Shown: piece by piece, positions 55,912-64,000 of the stretch
Position numbering within the stretch: position 1 is the stretch's first letter
Layout of the letters: each line of letters opens with the position of its first letter
NCBI GenBank assembly: GCA_023262855.1
Contig: JALQYQ010000045.1
Location: forward strand, 53,450-117,449
Reading direction: 5' to 3'
Origin: Crocinitomicaceae bacterium
GTDB taxonomy: Bacteria; Bacteroidota; Bacteroidia; Flavobacteriales_D; Crocinitomicaceae
DNA length: 64,000 bases
Translations under genes and position numbers: made by a program
The notes under the pieces: generated by a model
The model's database searches: none
What the model saw: only the letters and a program-made list of their open reading frames with translations
Told to the model about the DNA's origin: nothing

Positions 55912-57867
55912 TTATCGATCGAGTTTTTTCCACGCTTTCAGAAGAATTCCAAAATCCTTCTGGATTGAATAATCACGGGCGTAAATCAAGTTCAATTTAT
56001 CCGTAATAGAGGCATCTTCAAAAACAAGAGCGTCGCTTGGATTTAAAACTCCTTTTTTAATACGCGGCAATTGATACGCTTGATTACTGTCACTGCCTAA
56101 ATAACCCACAAATGATAGTTTTCCAAAGAAAATCCGCACGATATTTCGCATGAAATTCAAGGGGTTTTTATACATGAATGCAAGTAGTGGTGAAGCAACT
56201 AAAAAAGCAAATGATAACAATAAATCAAAGGTTCTTTTGGAACGAATATTTTCTGTTTTTGTAATTGAATTGATGTTTAAGACATACAAATCTCCAGCTG
56301 TTTCAATGGAATTACTTCCAATCAAGGATAATGAATCAGGTTGTGCAATTTTAAAGTCAATTTTTGAAGAATCAATTGCTGTCATCCAATGGATAATTGT
56401 TTGTGCAGATGTGTCTTTTGCACAAAACACGATTTCATTGATGTCATGAATGTAGGTGATTTGGTCCAATTGATTTAACGTTCCAACAGCACCGTATTCC
56501 TTTTCTTCTCCTACAGAAACATGTTCAATTAAATCGATATTTGGATTTGTTTGCTTTAAGATTTCTGTCACACGTTTAACTTCTTCAGATTCACCAACAA
56601 TGGCGAATTTCTTATTCTTCTTGCGAACAAGGCTGAATTTTTGTCCAACTGCAACATGTAAAAACAAACGTGAAAGTAGGTAATAACCAATCATCCAGGC
56701 TGCTCCGACTAAGATGTATAAACGTGAAAACTGCCATGATTTTGGCAATAAAGCATAAGCAATCAGGATAACCAGTGTAGAAAGAATAATCCCTTTGAAA
56801 TATTTCAATGGTTTAACTGGGTAATCGTAACCTCCGTTAAACAAAACCCCTAGTAACCAGATGACTGTATAGATTGGAATCGAAACATTAACAACAGAAT
56901 CTGGAAATTCGATCGAACTCATTTTCCATTGATTTGTCAACGCGAACAAACCTGTAACAAGAATTGCACTGTCAACAACTGGTAAAAAGGCTTGTTTGAT
57001 AAAACGTGAACTCAATGCTAAAAAGGCTCTGAAATAGATTGCTGCGTTGATTAAAAACGAAAACAAACGTGCATTTTTTTGAGAGAAGTGCTTTTCAGCA
57101 AAAATGATCATGGCGCGGTAAAACACAAATACATAGTTGACTGAACTTTTCTTCGTACTTTCTCCTTTGTAATGAATAATTCGCGTTTCAGGAAAATAAT
57201 AATTTTTGTAGCCTCCTTTGATAATGCGATAAGAAAGATCAATGTCTTCACCGTACATGAAAAATGCTTCATCGAGCAATCCTACTTTTTCAAGTGCTTC
57301 TGCGCGCATTAGCATAAACGCACCACTTAAAATTTCGATTTCATTGGTTTCAAATTCACTTAAATGACCTGCGTGATATTGTCCGAATTTTTTAGAGCGT
57401 GGGAATACTTTTGAAAGACCAAATATTTTGTAAAATGCAACTTTTGGCGTCGGTAATCCACGTTTTGATTCTGGCAGAAATTTTCCTTTCCCATCCAACA
57501 TGCGAACACCTAAACCACCCGTATCGGGATGTGAATCCATGAAGTCAATCACTTTTGAAAAGGTATCCTCTTCAACAACTGTATCTGGATTAAGCAATAA
57601 GACATATTCAGAATCTGATAACAATATGGCCTGGTTATTTGCTTTCGAAAAACCACGATTGTCTTTGTTGGCGATTAGATTATATTCAGGGAATTTTCTC
57701 GCAACCATGTCAACTGAACCATCAATTGAATTATTGTCAACGATAAAAACTTCTCCGCTTACATTTGCTAACGCCTTTTTTACAGAATTTAAACATTGCT
57801 CAAGGAAATATTCTACATTGTAATTAACAATGATGATACTGATTTTATGTTTAAATGATTTACTCAC
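55912..57867 (-). CDS. GT2 glycosyltransferase fused to TM/Rossmann region and degenerate sugar-phosphate-transferase-like C-terminus
   Basis: N-term KISIIIVNYNVEYFLEQCLNSV...VFIVDNNSIDGSVDMV...LLLNPDTVVEED; hydrophobic middle; C-term RSKRTFDLLLSFAFLVASPLLAF...GKLSFVGYLGSD...LPRIKKGVLNP. Confidence 0.85.
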   Translation of the reverse strand: MSKSFKHKISIIIVNYNVEYFLEQCLNSVKKALANVSGEVFIVDNNSIDGSVDMVARKFPEYNLIANKDNRGFSKANNQAILLSDSEYVLLLNPDTVVEEDTFSKVIDFMDSHPDTGGLGVRMLDGKGKFLPESKRGLPTPKVAFYKIFGLSKVFPRSKKFGQYHAGHLSEFETNEIEILSGAFMLMRAEALEKVGLLDEAFFMYGEDIDLSYRIIKGGYKNYYFPETRIIHYKGESTKKSSVNYVFVFYRAMIIFAEKHFSQKNARLFSFLINAAIYFRAFLALSSRFIKQAFLPVVDSAILVTGLFALTNQWKMSSIEFPDSVVNVSIPIYTVIWLLGVLFNGGYDYPVKPLKYFKGIILSTLVILIAYALLPKSWQFSRLYILVGAAWMIGYYLLSRLFLHVAVGQKFSLVRKKNKKFAIVGESEEVKRVTEILKQTNPNIDLIEHVSVGEEKEYGAVGTLNQLDQITYIHDINEIVFCAKDTSAQTIIHWMTAIDSSKIDFKIAQPDSLSLIGSNSIETAGDLYVLNINSITKTENIRSKRTFDLLLSFAFLVASPLLAFMYKNPLNFMRNIVRIFFGKLSFVGYLGSDSNQAYQLPRIKKGVLNPSDALVFEDASITDKLNLIYARDYSIQKDFGILLKAWKKLDR

Positions 57868-57889
57868 GCCTTAAGCAACGAAAAAACGT

Positions 57890-58267
57890 TTATTTAATTG
57901 CAATACATGAAATTTCAATCGGAACGTCCAATGGTAATTTTGCCACTTGAACAGTTTCTCTTGCCGGTGGAACTTCTTTGAAGTAACTACCATAAATAGC
58001 ATTCATTTCTGCAAAATCATTCAAGTCTTTCAAGAAAATACTGCATTTCACTACATTGTCAATTGTCAAGCCTGCTTCTTCTAGAAGTGCCAAAATGTTC
58101 TTCATGACCTGATGTGTCGCATTTTGAATCGAGTCTGTCACTAATTCACCCGAAAAAGGATTCAAAGGAATTTGTCCACTGACGTATAAGGTATCATTTT
58201 TCAGTATCGCTTGACTGTAGGGACCAATAGGTGCAGGTGCTCCAGGAATTGAAATTACTTTTTTCAT
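57890..58267 (-). CDS. ridA: RidA-family reactive intermediate deaminase
   Basis: GAPAPIGPYSQAILKNDTLYVSGQIPLNP; VKCSIFLKDLNDFAEMNAIYGSYF; PPARETVQVAKLPLDVPIEISCIA. Confidence 0.96.
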   Translation of the reverse strand: MKKVISIPGAPAPIGPYSQAILKNDTLYVSGQIPLNPFSGELVTDSIQNATHQVMKNILALLEEAGLTIDNVVKCSIFLKDLNDFAEMNAIYGSYFKEVPPARETVQVAKLPLDVPIEISCIAIK

Positions 58268-58376
58268 TTTCTCGTTGAATTGCAGTTGAACAATGAATTA
58301 ATCTATAAAGCGGAGTTGAGTTAGTTTGTCCACTTTCATTAACTTTGTGCAAGTTTAACAATTAAAGCGTAATTAA

Positions 58377-58940
58377 TTGAAAGTTCTATTGATTGATTTT
58401 TATGATTCGTTTACCTATAATATCTTCCATTATTTGGAAAGTTGTGGTGTTGACGTGCATGTTGTTGAGGATAGAGCAGTGAAAATTGATGAAGTTGATA
58501 GATTTGATTGCATCGTGTTTTCACCAGGTCCAGGTTTGCCAAGTGAAACAGTATCTATGTTTCCAGTTCTTGAAAAATACGCGGAAACAAAAAAGATATT
58601 GGGAATTTGTCTTGGCATGCAAGGTATAGCAAGTTTTTATGGAGATGAATTGTACAACCTTGAAAAAGTTAAACACGGTGTGTCTGAAATTATTCAGGTA
58701 AATCCGACAGTGGAGTTGTTTAATAATCTCGATAATAATCAGGAAGTTGGACTTTATCACAGTTGGGCAGTAAGAATTAACCCGAATTCTGACTTAAAGG
58801 TTACAGCTACGTCAAACGAAAATGTTACAATGGCTTTACAGCACAAAGAGTTACAGGTTTTTGGCGTTCAATTTCATCCTGAATCTATTTTAACTGATAA
58901 TGGAAAAGAAATGTTAAAGAATTTTCTTTTCGTTTGTTAA
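58377..58940 (+). CDS. Class I glutamine amidotransferase, anthranilate/aminodeoxychorismate synthase component II (TTG start)
   Basis: KVLLIDFYDSFTYNIFHYLES; FSPGPGLPSE; LGICLGMQGIASF; FGVQFHPESILT. In-frame TAA immediately precedes TTG. Confidence 0.93.
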   Translation: MKVLLIDFYDSFTYNIFHYLESCGVDVHVVEDRAVKIDEVDRFDCIVFSPGPGLPSETVSMFPVLEKYAETKKILGICLGMQGIASFYGDELYNLEKVKHGVSEIIQVNPTVELFNNLDNNQEVGLYHSWAVRINPNSDLKVTATSNENVTMALQHKELQVFGVQFHPESILTDNGKEMLKNFLFVC

Positions 58941-58956
58941 TCAAATTATAATCGTT

Positions 58957-58964
58957 TATTTTTG
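58957..58964 (+). promoter_or_regulatory. -7 box TATTTTTG upstream of the DUF2147 gene
   Basis: TAnnTTTG match 17 nt before ATG. Confidence 0.45.
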
Positions 58965-58981
58965 GTCAAAACAAATCGATT

Positions 58982-59410
58982 ATGAAAAACCTTATTGTTG
59001 TATTATTTGCATTAATTTCTTTGAATTCAATTGCACAATCATGTGTAGGGAAATGGGTAACAATTGATGATGCCACCAACAAGAAAAAATCCATTGTTGA
59101 GTTGTACAAGGTAGACGGTAAATTGTACGGAAAAATCACGTATTTATTTCCAAGAGAAGGAAGAGAAGATAACCCAAAATGTACGAAATGTACAGGTGAT
59201 AGAAAAGATAAACCTTTAGTAGGCTTGCAAATTGTCCGAGGATTAACGTGGGACGGAGGTGAATGGGAAGGCGGTACAATCGTAGATCCTGAAAACGGCA
59301 AAATCTATACAGTTAAAATGTGGTTAGAACCAAATAATGCTAACTATCTTAATGTTCGTGGATATATTGGGCCGTTTTTTAGAACTCAAAAATGGGTGAG
59401 GGTCGAATAA
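58982..59410 (+). CDS. DUF2147-family secreted protein
   Basis: Signal peptide; GKWVTIDDATNKKKSIVELYKVDGKLYGKITYLFP; GLQIVRGLTWDGGEWEGGTIVDPENGKIYTVKMWLE. Confidence 0.9.
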   Translation: MKNLIVVLFALISLNSIAQSCVGKWVTIDDATNKKKSIVELYKVDGKLYGKITYLFPREGREDNPKCTKCTGDRKDKPLVGLQIVRGLTWDGGEWEGGTIVDPENGKIYTVKMWLEPNNANYLNVRGYIGPFFRTQKWVRVE

Positions 59411-59469
59411 TTTTCGAGCGTTACTGAACATTTTTGCTGAATTATTGTTGTTCATGAAAAGAATCATTC

Positions 59470-61893
59470 ATGAAATCAATTTTATCATTTTTATTTTCTA
59501 TTAGTTTTGTTTTAGTTTACGCTCAAACTGGAAAAGTTTCAGGACGTGTGTCTAATGCCACTAACAACGAAAGTTTAGCCTTTTCTAAAGTTCAGATTGT
59601 TGACCAACAAAAAGGAGCAGTTTGCTTTGATGACGGGACATTTGTTATAGAAAATTTAGAACCAGGTGTGTATTCATTCAAAGCAACATCTGTAGGTTTT
59701 CAAGAGCTGATAATCAATGATATCACTGTTACAAATGCACGAACAGTGGAATTAAACTTCCAATTAGAGCCAATTGTGCGCGAACAAAAAGAGGTAACTG
59801 TAAAGGCGAAAACATTTACAAAAGTTTCAGAATCTCCGGTATCGTTACGAACTTTAAATGCAACTGAAATTGAGCGTCAACCTGGTGCTGGTCGAGATGT
59901 GAGTAAAGTTCTACAGGCTCTTCCAGGTGTTGCTTCACGAGCTACGTTTAGAAACGATATCATCATCCGCGGTGGTTCACCAGGAGAAAACAAGTTCTAT
60001 TTGGATGGAATTGAGGTGCCAAATATCAATCACTTTGCAACGCAAGGAAGTTCAGGTGGACCAGTTGGTTTGTTAAATGTCAATTTTATTCGTGAGGTAG
60101 ATTTCTATTCAGGTGCCTTTCCAGCAAATCGTGCAAACGGTTTAAGCTCGGTGATTTCATTCAAACAAAAAGATGGAAATCCGGATGCTTTGATCACCAA
60201 TTTTGCGCTAGGTTCAAGTGATGCCGCACTAACGTTCGATGGTCCAATGGGGAAAAAAGCAGATTTTATTTTCTCGGCAAGACGTTCGTATTTACAGTTT
60301 TTGTTTGCTGCATTAAAATTACCTTTTTTACCTACGTACAATGATTCACAGTTCAAGGTAAATTACAGAATCAATCAAAAGAATAAAATTACCTTTATTG
60401 GACTTGGTGCTTTAGATCAATTTGCCTTGAATACAAAGGTGAATGATAAAGTAACTGATTCAACTCAGCGTGAATACAATGAGTATATTTTAGGTAATAT
60501 TCCTTCACAAAACCAATGGAATTACACGATTGGAGTAAATTGGACACATTTCTCTAAAAAATCCTATCAAAATGTTGTTGCGAGTAGAAATATGCTGAAA
60601 AACTTGGCAGTTCGCTACACCGACAATATTGAGTCAGAAGCCAACAAAATTCTTGATTATTCATCGTTTGAAGCCGAAAATAAATTTCGTTTTGAACACA
60701 CCTATTCTCAAAATGGGTGGAGAGTGAATGCAGGTTTCGGTTATGAATATGTTCGATACAACAATGAAACGTTTAATCGAATTGCCATTATGGGTGTTCC
60801 CGTTACGATTGATTATACGTCTAATTTGTATTTAAGTAAAGGTTCAATCTTTGGACAAGTTTCACGAAGTTTGTTGAATGAGCGACTTAATTTATCTCTT
60901 GGATTGAGAAGTGATATTTCGAATTATTCTAAAAGCTTGATGAATCCGTTAGATCAATTATCACCAATGTTCTCTGCTAATTTTAGATTGACGGAAAAAT
61001 GGTCTTTGAATGGTAATGTTGCGCGTTTCCATCAATTACCTGCTTACACGATTTTGGGTTATCGCAATGCGAATGATGAGTTGGTCAACAAAAACAATGA
61101 CGTTAAATATATTCGAGCAGATCATTTTGTGCTTGGAACGGAATATTTGACAAACTTCAATTCTCGTTTTACAGTAGAAGGATTTTACAAAAACTACAGT
61201 CGTTACCCGTATTCAGTGGTGGATTCAATTTCACTGGCTAATTTAGGAACTGATTTCGGTGTTGTTGGTAATGAAGCGGTAACCTCAACAAGTTCAGGAA
61301 GAAGTTACGGTGTGGAGTTTTTATACCAACAAAAGCTAATCAAAGGATTCTACGGAATTGTAGCTTATACATTTGTGACATCTGAATTTAAAGACAAAAA
61401 TGATGTGTACATTCCAAGTTCATGGGATAGTAAAAATATCGTTTCTTTGACAGGTGGAAAACGTTTTAACAAAGGCTGGGAAGTTGGAATGCGTTGGTTG
61501 TTTTCTGGAGGTTCTCCATACACGCCATACGATGTCGCTACATCTAGTTTAAAACAAGTTTGGGACGTTAACGGACGAGGAATATTGGATTACAATCAAT
61601 TGAATGCAAAACGCGAAGGTGCTTATCATCAGTTGAATGTGCGTGTTGATAAGAAGTTCTATTTTGAAAAGTTTTCTATGAATTTCTATTTGGATATTCA
61701 GAACTTGTATGGACATAAAACGACAGTTGCTCCAATTTTATTATTGGTCAAAGACGCAAATGGTCAACCGATTACAGATCCAAATGATCCATCACGCTAT
61801 TTGACGAAAGAAATTTCTCAAACTTCTGGTATCGTTCAGCCTACTTTAGGAATTATTATTGAATTCAAGGTGAAGAAGGCAGCGACTAAATAA
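59470..61893 (+). CDS. TonB-dependent receptor with N-terminal carboxypeptidase-regulatory-like domain
   Basis: GKVSGRVSNATNNESLAFSKVQIVDQQKG; plug domain VLQALPGVASRATFRNDIIIRGGSPGENKFYLDGIEVPNINHFATQGSSGGP. Confidence 0.94.
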   Translation: MKSILSFLFSISFVLVYAQTGKVSGRVSNATNNESLAFSKVQIVDQQKGAVCFDDGTFVIENLEPGVYSFKATSVGFQELIINDITVTNARTVELNFQLEPIVREQKEVTVKAKTFTKVSESPVSLRTLNATEIERQPGAGRDVSKVLQALPGVASRATFRNDIIIRGGSPGENKFYLDGIEVPNINHFATQGSSGGPVGLLNVNFIREVDFYSGAFPANRANGLSSVISFKQKDGNPDALITNFALGSSDAALTFDGPMGKKADFIFSARRSYLQFLFAALKLPFLPTYNDSQFKVNYRINQKNKITFIGLGALDQFALNTKVNDKVTDSTQREYNEYILGNIPSQNQWNYTIGVNWTHFSKKSYQNVVASRNMLKNLAVRYTDNIESEANKILDYSSFEAENKFRFEHTYSQNGWRVNAGFGYEYVRYNNETFNRIAIMGVPVTIDYTSNLYLSKGSIFGQVSRSLLNERLNLSLGLRSDISNYSKSLMNPLDQLSPMFSANFRLTEKWSLNGNVARFHQLPAYTILGYRNANDELVNKNNDVKYIRADHFVLGTEYLTNFNSRFTVEGFYKNYSRYPYSVVDSISLANLGTDFGVVGNEAVTSTSSGRSYGVEFLYQQKLIKGFYGIVAYTFVTSEFKDKNDVYIPSSWDSKNIVSLTGGKRFNKGWEVGMRWLFSGGSPYTPYDVATSSLKQVWDVNGRGILDYNQLNAKREGAYHQLNVRVDKKFYFEKFSMNFYLDIQNLYGHKTTVAPILLLVKDANGQPITDPNDPSRYLTKEISQTSGIVQPTLGIIIEFKVKKAATK

Positions 61894-62752
61894 AGGCAAA
61901 ATCAACACGTCGGTTGTGTTGTTTTCCTTCTGGCGTATCATTTGAATCAATAGGATTCTTTTCTCCTTTGAAATCGATTTCAATGCGATCTTTGCTTAGT
62001 CCCTGTGAAACAAAGTAATTAATCAACGCTTCTGCACGTTTTTTTGATAATTCAACGTTGTATTCTTCGGAACCATCAGCATCTGTATGACCTGTTACTT
62101 TGATTCTAATGTCTGAATGACCGTCAACGACACGAATCATTTTGTCGAGAAATGGAAAATATTCTTTTTTAATTTCAGCTTTGTCGTAATCAAAATAGAT
62201 GGGTTGAAAATTGAAGTTTTTGCGTTCTTTTTCTCTGATTTCAGGTGCATTGTAACCTTTTTTTAAGTCAGAAATAAATGCATCGCGCCAATTGTGTGTT
62301 AGCATGAGCTTATCATTTGCTGAAAAAGTTGCTTTTGATCGATATAGGATGATTTTTCCACTGAAATTTTTGCAGTCGGTACTTTTAAAACGACCTTCAA
62401 GGTAACCCGTGCTGTCGTTATATGTTAACGTGCTTTCAATTTTACACCATGTGGTGTTCGGCGCATTTTTTTTCTTTTCAATTACCGTTTGGTTAAAAGT
62501 GAGCTCATTGTTCTTTTGTGATCCTTTGATTTGTTTGACAGCGTAAAAATCAGTGTTGTATGTCTCATCCCGCGTTTTACCAGTTAACGAACCGCTATTA
62601 ACGATGAAAGATGTGTAAAACAACGTGGCTTGTTCCTGTTTTTGTCCGTCGCGAATTAATAATCCTTGCCAAACACCATTAAAATTAACTTGGCCCATAC
62701 CATTTTGTACGCCAAACAAAAAGAAAAAGCAAAGAAGTATGGTTGATCTCAT
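61886..62752 (-). CDS. OmpA-family protein
   Basis: Signal peptide; IYFDYDKAEIKKEYFPFLDKMIRVVDGHSDIRIKVTGHTDADGSEEYNVELSKKRAEALINYFVSQGL. Confidence 0.9.
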   Translation of the reverse strand: MRSTILLCFFFLFGVQNGMGQVNFNGVWQGLLIRDGQKQEQATLFYTSFIVNSGSLTGKTRDETYNTDFYAVKQIKGSQKNNELTFNQTVIEKKKNAPNTTWCKIESTLTYNDSTGYLEGRFKSTDCKNFSGKIILYRSKATFSANDKLMLTHNWRDAFISDLKKGYNAPEIREKERKNFNFQPIYFDYDKAEIKKEYFPFLDKMIRVVDGHSDIRIKVTGHTDADGSEEYNVELSKKRAEALINYFVSQGLSKDRIEIDFKGEKNPIDSNDTPEGKQHNRRVDFAFI

Positions 62753-62846
62753 GATTACTTATTCGGAAAACGACAAAAAATGTTCCAAATTGTCCGAAAT
62801 AAGATCATTTTAAAATTTTCATTTCACCAGATGAACAAAGCATGCC

Positions 62847-62854
62847 TATATTTG
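62847..62854 (+). promoter_or_regulatory. -7 box TATATTTG upstream of the glutathione peroxidase gene
   Basis: Exact TAnnTTTG match 4 nt before ATG at 62859. Confidence 0.55.
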
Positions 62855-62858
62855 TTTT

Positions 62859-63473
62859 ATGAAAAAGCATCAGATGAAAAACTACATTTTTATTCTTTTA
62901 TCACTCGTTTTTAGTTCTTCTTGCAGTCTAATAGATAAATCACCGAAGGAAGGAGACCAATTTGTTAATCCAAAAAAAGAAACCATGGCAGAAAGCATAC
63001 ATCAATTCAAAGTTGAAGATATTGAAGGAAATTCATTTGATTTCTCTGCCTTAAAAGGAAAAAAGATAATGGTTGTTAACACTGCTTCAAAATGTGGTTT
63101 AACGCCTCAATATGAGCAGTTAGAAGAAGTTTATTCAACTTACAAGGACAGTAATTTTGTAATTATTGGATTTCCTGCTAATAATTTCATGGCACAAGAA
63201 CCTGGAACAAATGAGGAGATTGTTGAATTTTGTACAAAGAACTATGGAGTTTCTTTTCCAATGATGAGTAAGATTTCTGTTAAAGGAAAAGACATGCACG
63301 AAGTTTATCAATTCTTAACTCAAAAATCAAAGAACGGCCTTGAAGACAACGAAGTGCAATGGAATTTTCAGAAATATTTGCTGGATGAAAATGGGATTTT
63401 AGTTAAAGTGATTAGTCCACGAGTTCTTCCAAATGATGCTGAAATCATCGATTGGATTACTTCTAAAAAGTAA
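62859..63473 (+). CDS. Glutathione peroxidase-family lipoprotein
   Basis: Lipobox-like FSSSCSLI; MVVNTASKCGLTPQYEQLEEVY; IGFPANNFMAQEPGTNEEIVEFC; WNFQKYLLDENG. Confidence 0.94.
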   Translation: MKKHQMKNYIFILLSLVFSSSCSLIDKSPKEGDQFVNPKKETMAESIHQFKVEDIEGNSFDFSALKGKKIMVVNTASKCGLTPQYEQLEEVYSTYKDSNFVIIGFPANNFMAQEPGTNEEIVEFCTKNYGVSFPMMSKISVKGKDMHEVYQFLTQKSKNGLEDNEVQWNFQKYLLDENGILVKVISPRVLPNDAEIIDWITSKK

Positions 63474-63560
63474 GAAAACACCTTCTTGCTTCGTTAATAT
63501 TTTGTTGATAAGTTCATTATTTCTGCTGACTTTTTAGTAGTTAAAACCCTCTTGTTTCCT

Positions 63561-63568
63561 TATTTTTG
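63561..63568 (+). promoter_or_regulatory. -7 box TATTTTTG upstream of gyrB
   Basis: TAnnTTTG match 39 nt before ATG. Confidence 0.45.
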
Positions 63569-63607
63569 TTGGTTCATGAAAAAAATCAATTTCCAAAAGG
63601 AAAGAAT

Positions 63608-64000
63608 ATGAGTGAAGAAATAAGAAGAGACGATTATTCAGCGGATAATATTCAGGTATTAGAGGGCTTAGAGGCGGTTAGAAAAAGACCTGCCATGTAT
63701 ATTGGTGATGTGGGCATCAAAGGTTTACATCACTTAGTTTATGAGGTAGTTGATAACTCAATTGATGAGGCTTTAGCTGGACATTGTGATACAATCAACG
63801 TTTGGATCAACGAGGATAACTCAATTACTGTAAAAGATAATGGTCGTGGTATTCCAACTGCGATGCACACAAAAGAAAAACGTTCAGCTCTAGAGGTTGT
63901 AATGACCGTTCTTCACGCTGGTGGTAAATTTGATAAAGATACCTACAAAGTATCTGGAGGTTTACATGGTGTTGGGGTTTCGTGTGTGAATGCATTGTCG
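63608..64000 (+). CDS. gyrB: DNA gyrase subunit B, N-terminal part (runs off window; absent from ORF track)
   Basis: Own translation: [87 protein letters not shown]...[29 protein letters not shown]. Confidence 0.96.
   Translation, partial: MSEEIRRDDYSADNIQVLEGLEAVRKRPAMYIGDVGIKGLHHLVYEVVDNSIDEALAGHCDTINVWINEDNSITVKDNGRGIPTAMHTKEKRSALEVVMTVLHAGGKFDKDTYKVSGGLHGVGVSCVNALS

Overview
The window is a contiguous, AT-rich chromosomal segment of a Bacteroidota genome. It looks like Flavobacteriales, possibly Fluviicola/Crocinitomicaceae-like; this is inferred from protein style, type IX secretion (T9SS) sorting tails, PorX, and TAnnTTTG promoters, and was not tested by search. Gene content is dense and mostly housekeeping: ung (partial), hemE, maf, a UbiA-family prenyltransferase, queE, a Kir-type K+ channel, moxR, surA/parvulin PPIases, guaB, porX, tsaE, alanine dehydrogenase, prfC, tRNA-His, a sugar-phosphate transferase, an E2 acyltransferase, ridA, a pabA/trpG-like amidotransferase, a glutathione peroxidase, and gyrB (partial). 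I saw no prophage, transposon, CRISPR array or rRNA. Less ordinary parts are: (i) a cobalamin-riboswitch operon encoding a TonB receptor, a BtuG-like YncE/propeller lipoprotein and two T9SS-secreted proteins; (ii) a tandem array of four paralogous TPR / PD40-propeller / OmpA-type proteins, of which three are followed by near-identical terminators and two carry a diverged C-terminal domain; (iii) a FIST / PAS-histidine kinase / receiver / PAS cassette; (iv) an 891-aa protein that appears to join a degenerate metalloprotease-like region to a lipase-like hydrolase; (v) a GT2 glycosyltransferase fused to a degenerate sugar-phosphate-transferase-like half; (vi) two short tandem repeat arrays (8-mer and 7-mer) next to prfC; (vii) several genes whose promoter -7 box lies 3-6 nt from the start codon, predicting leaderless mRNAs. 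All family calls are from reading the sequence; no searches were run.
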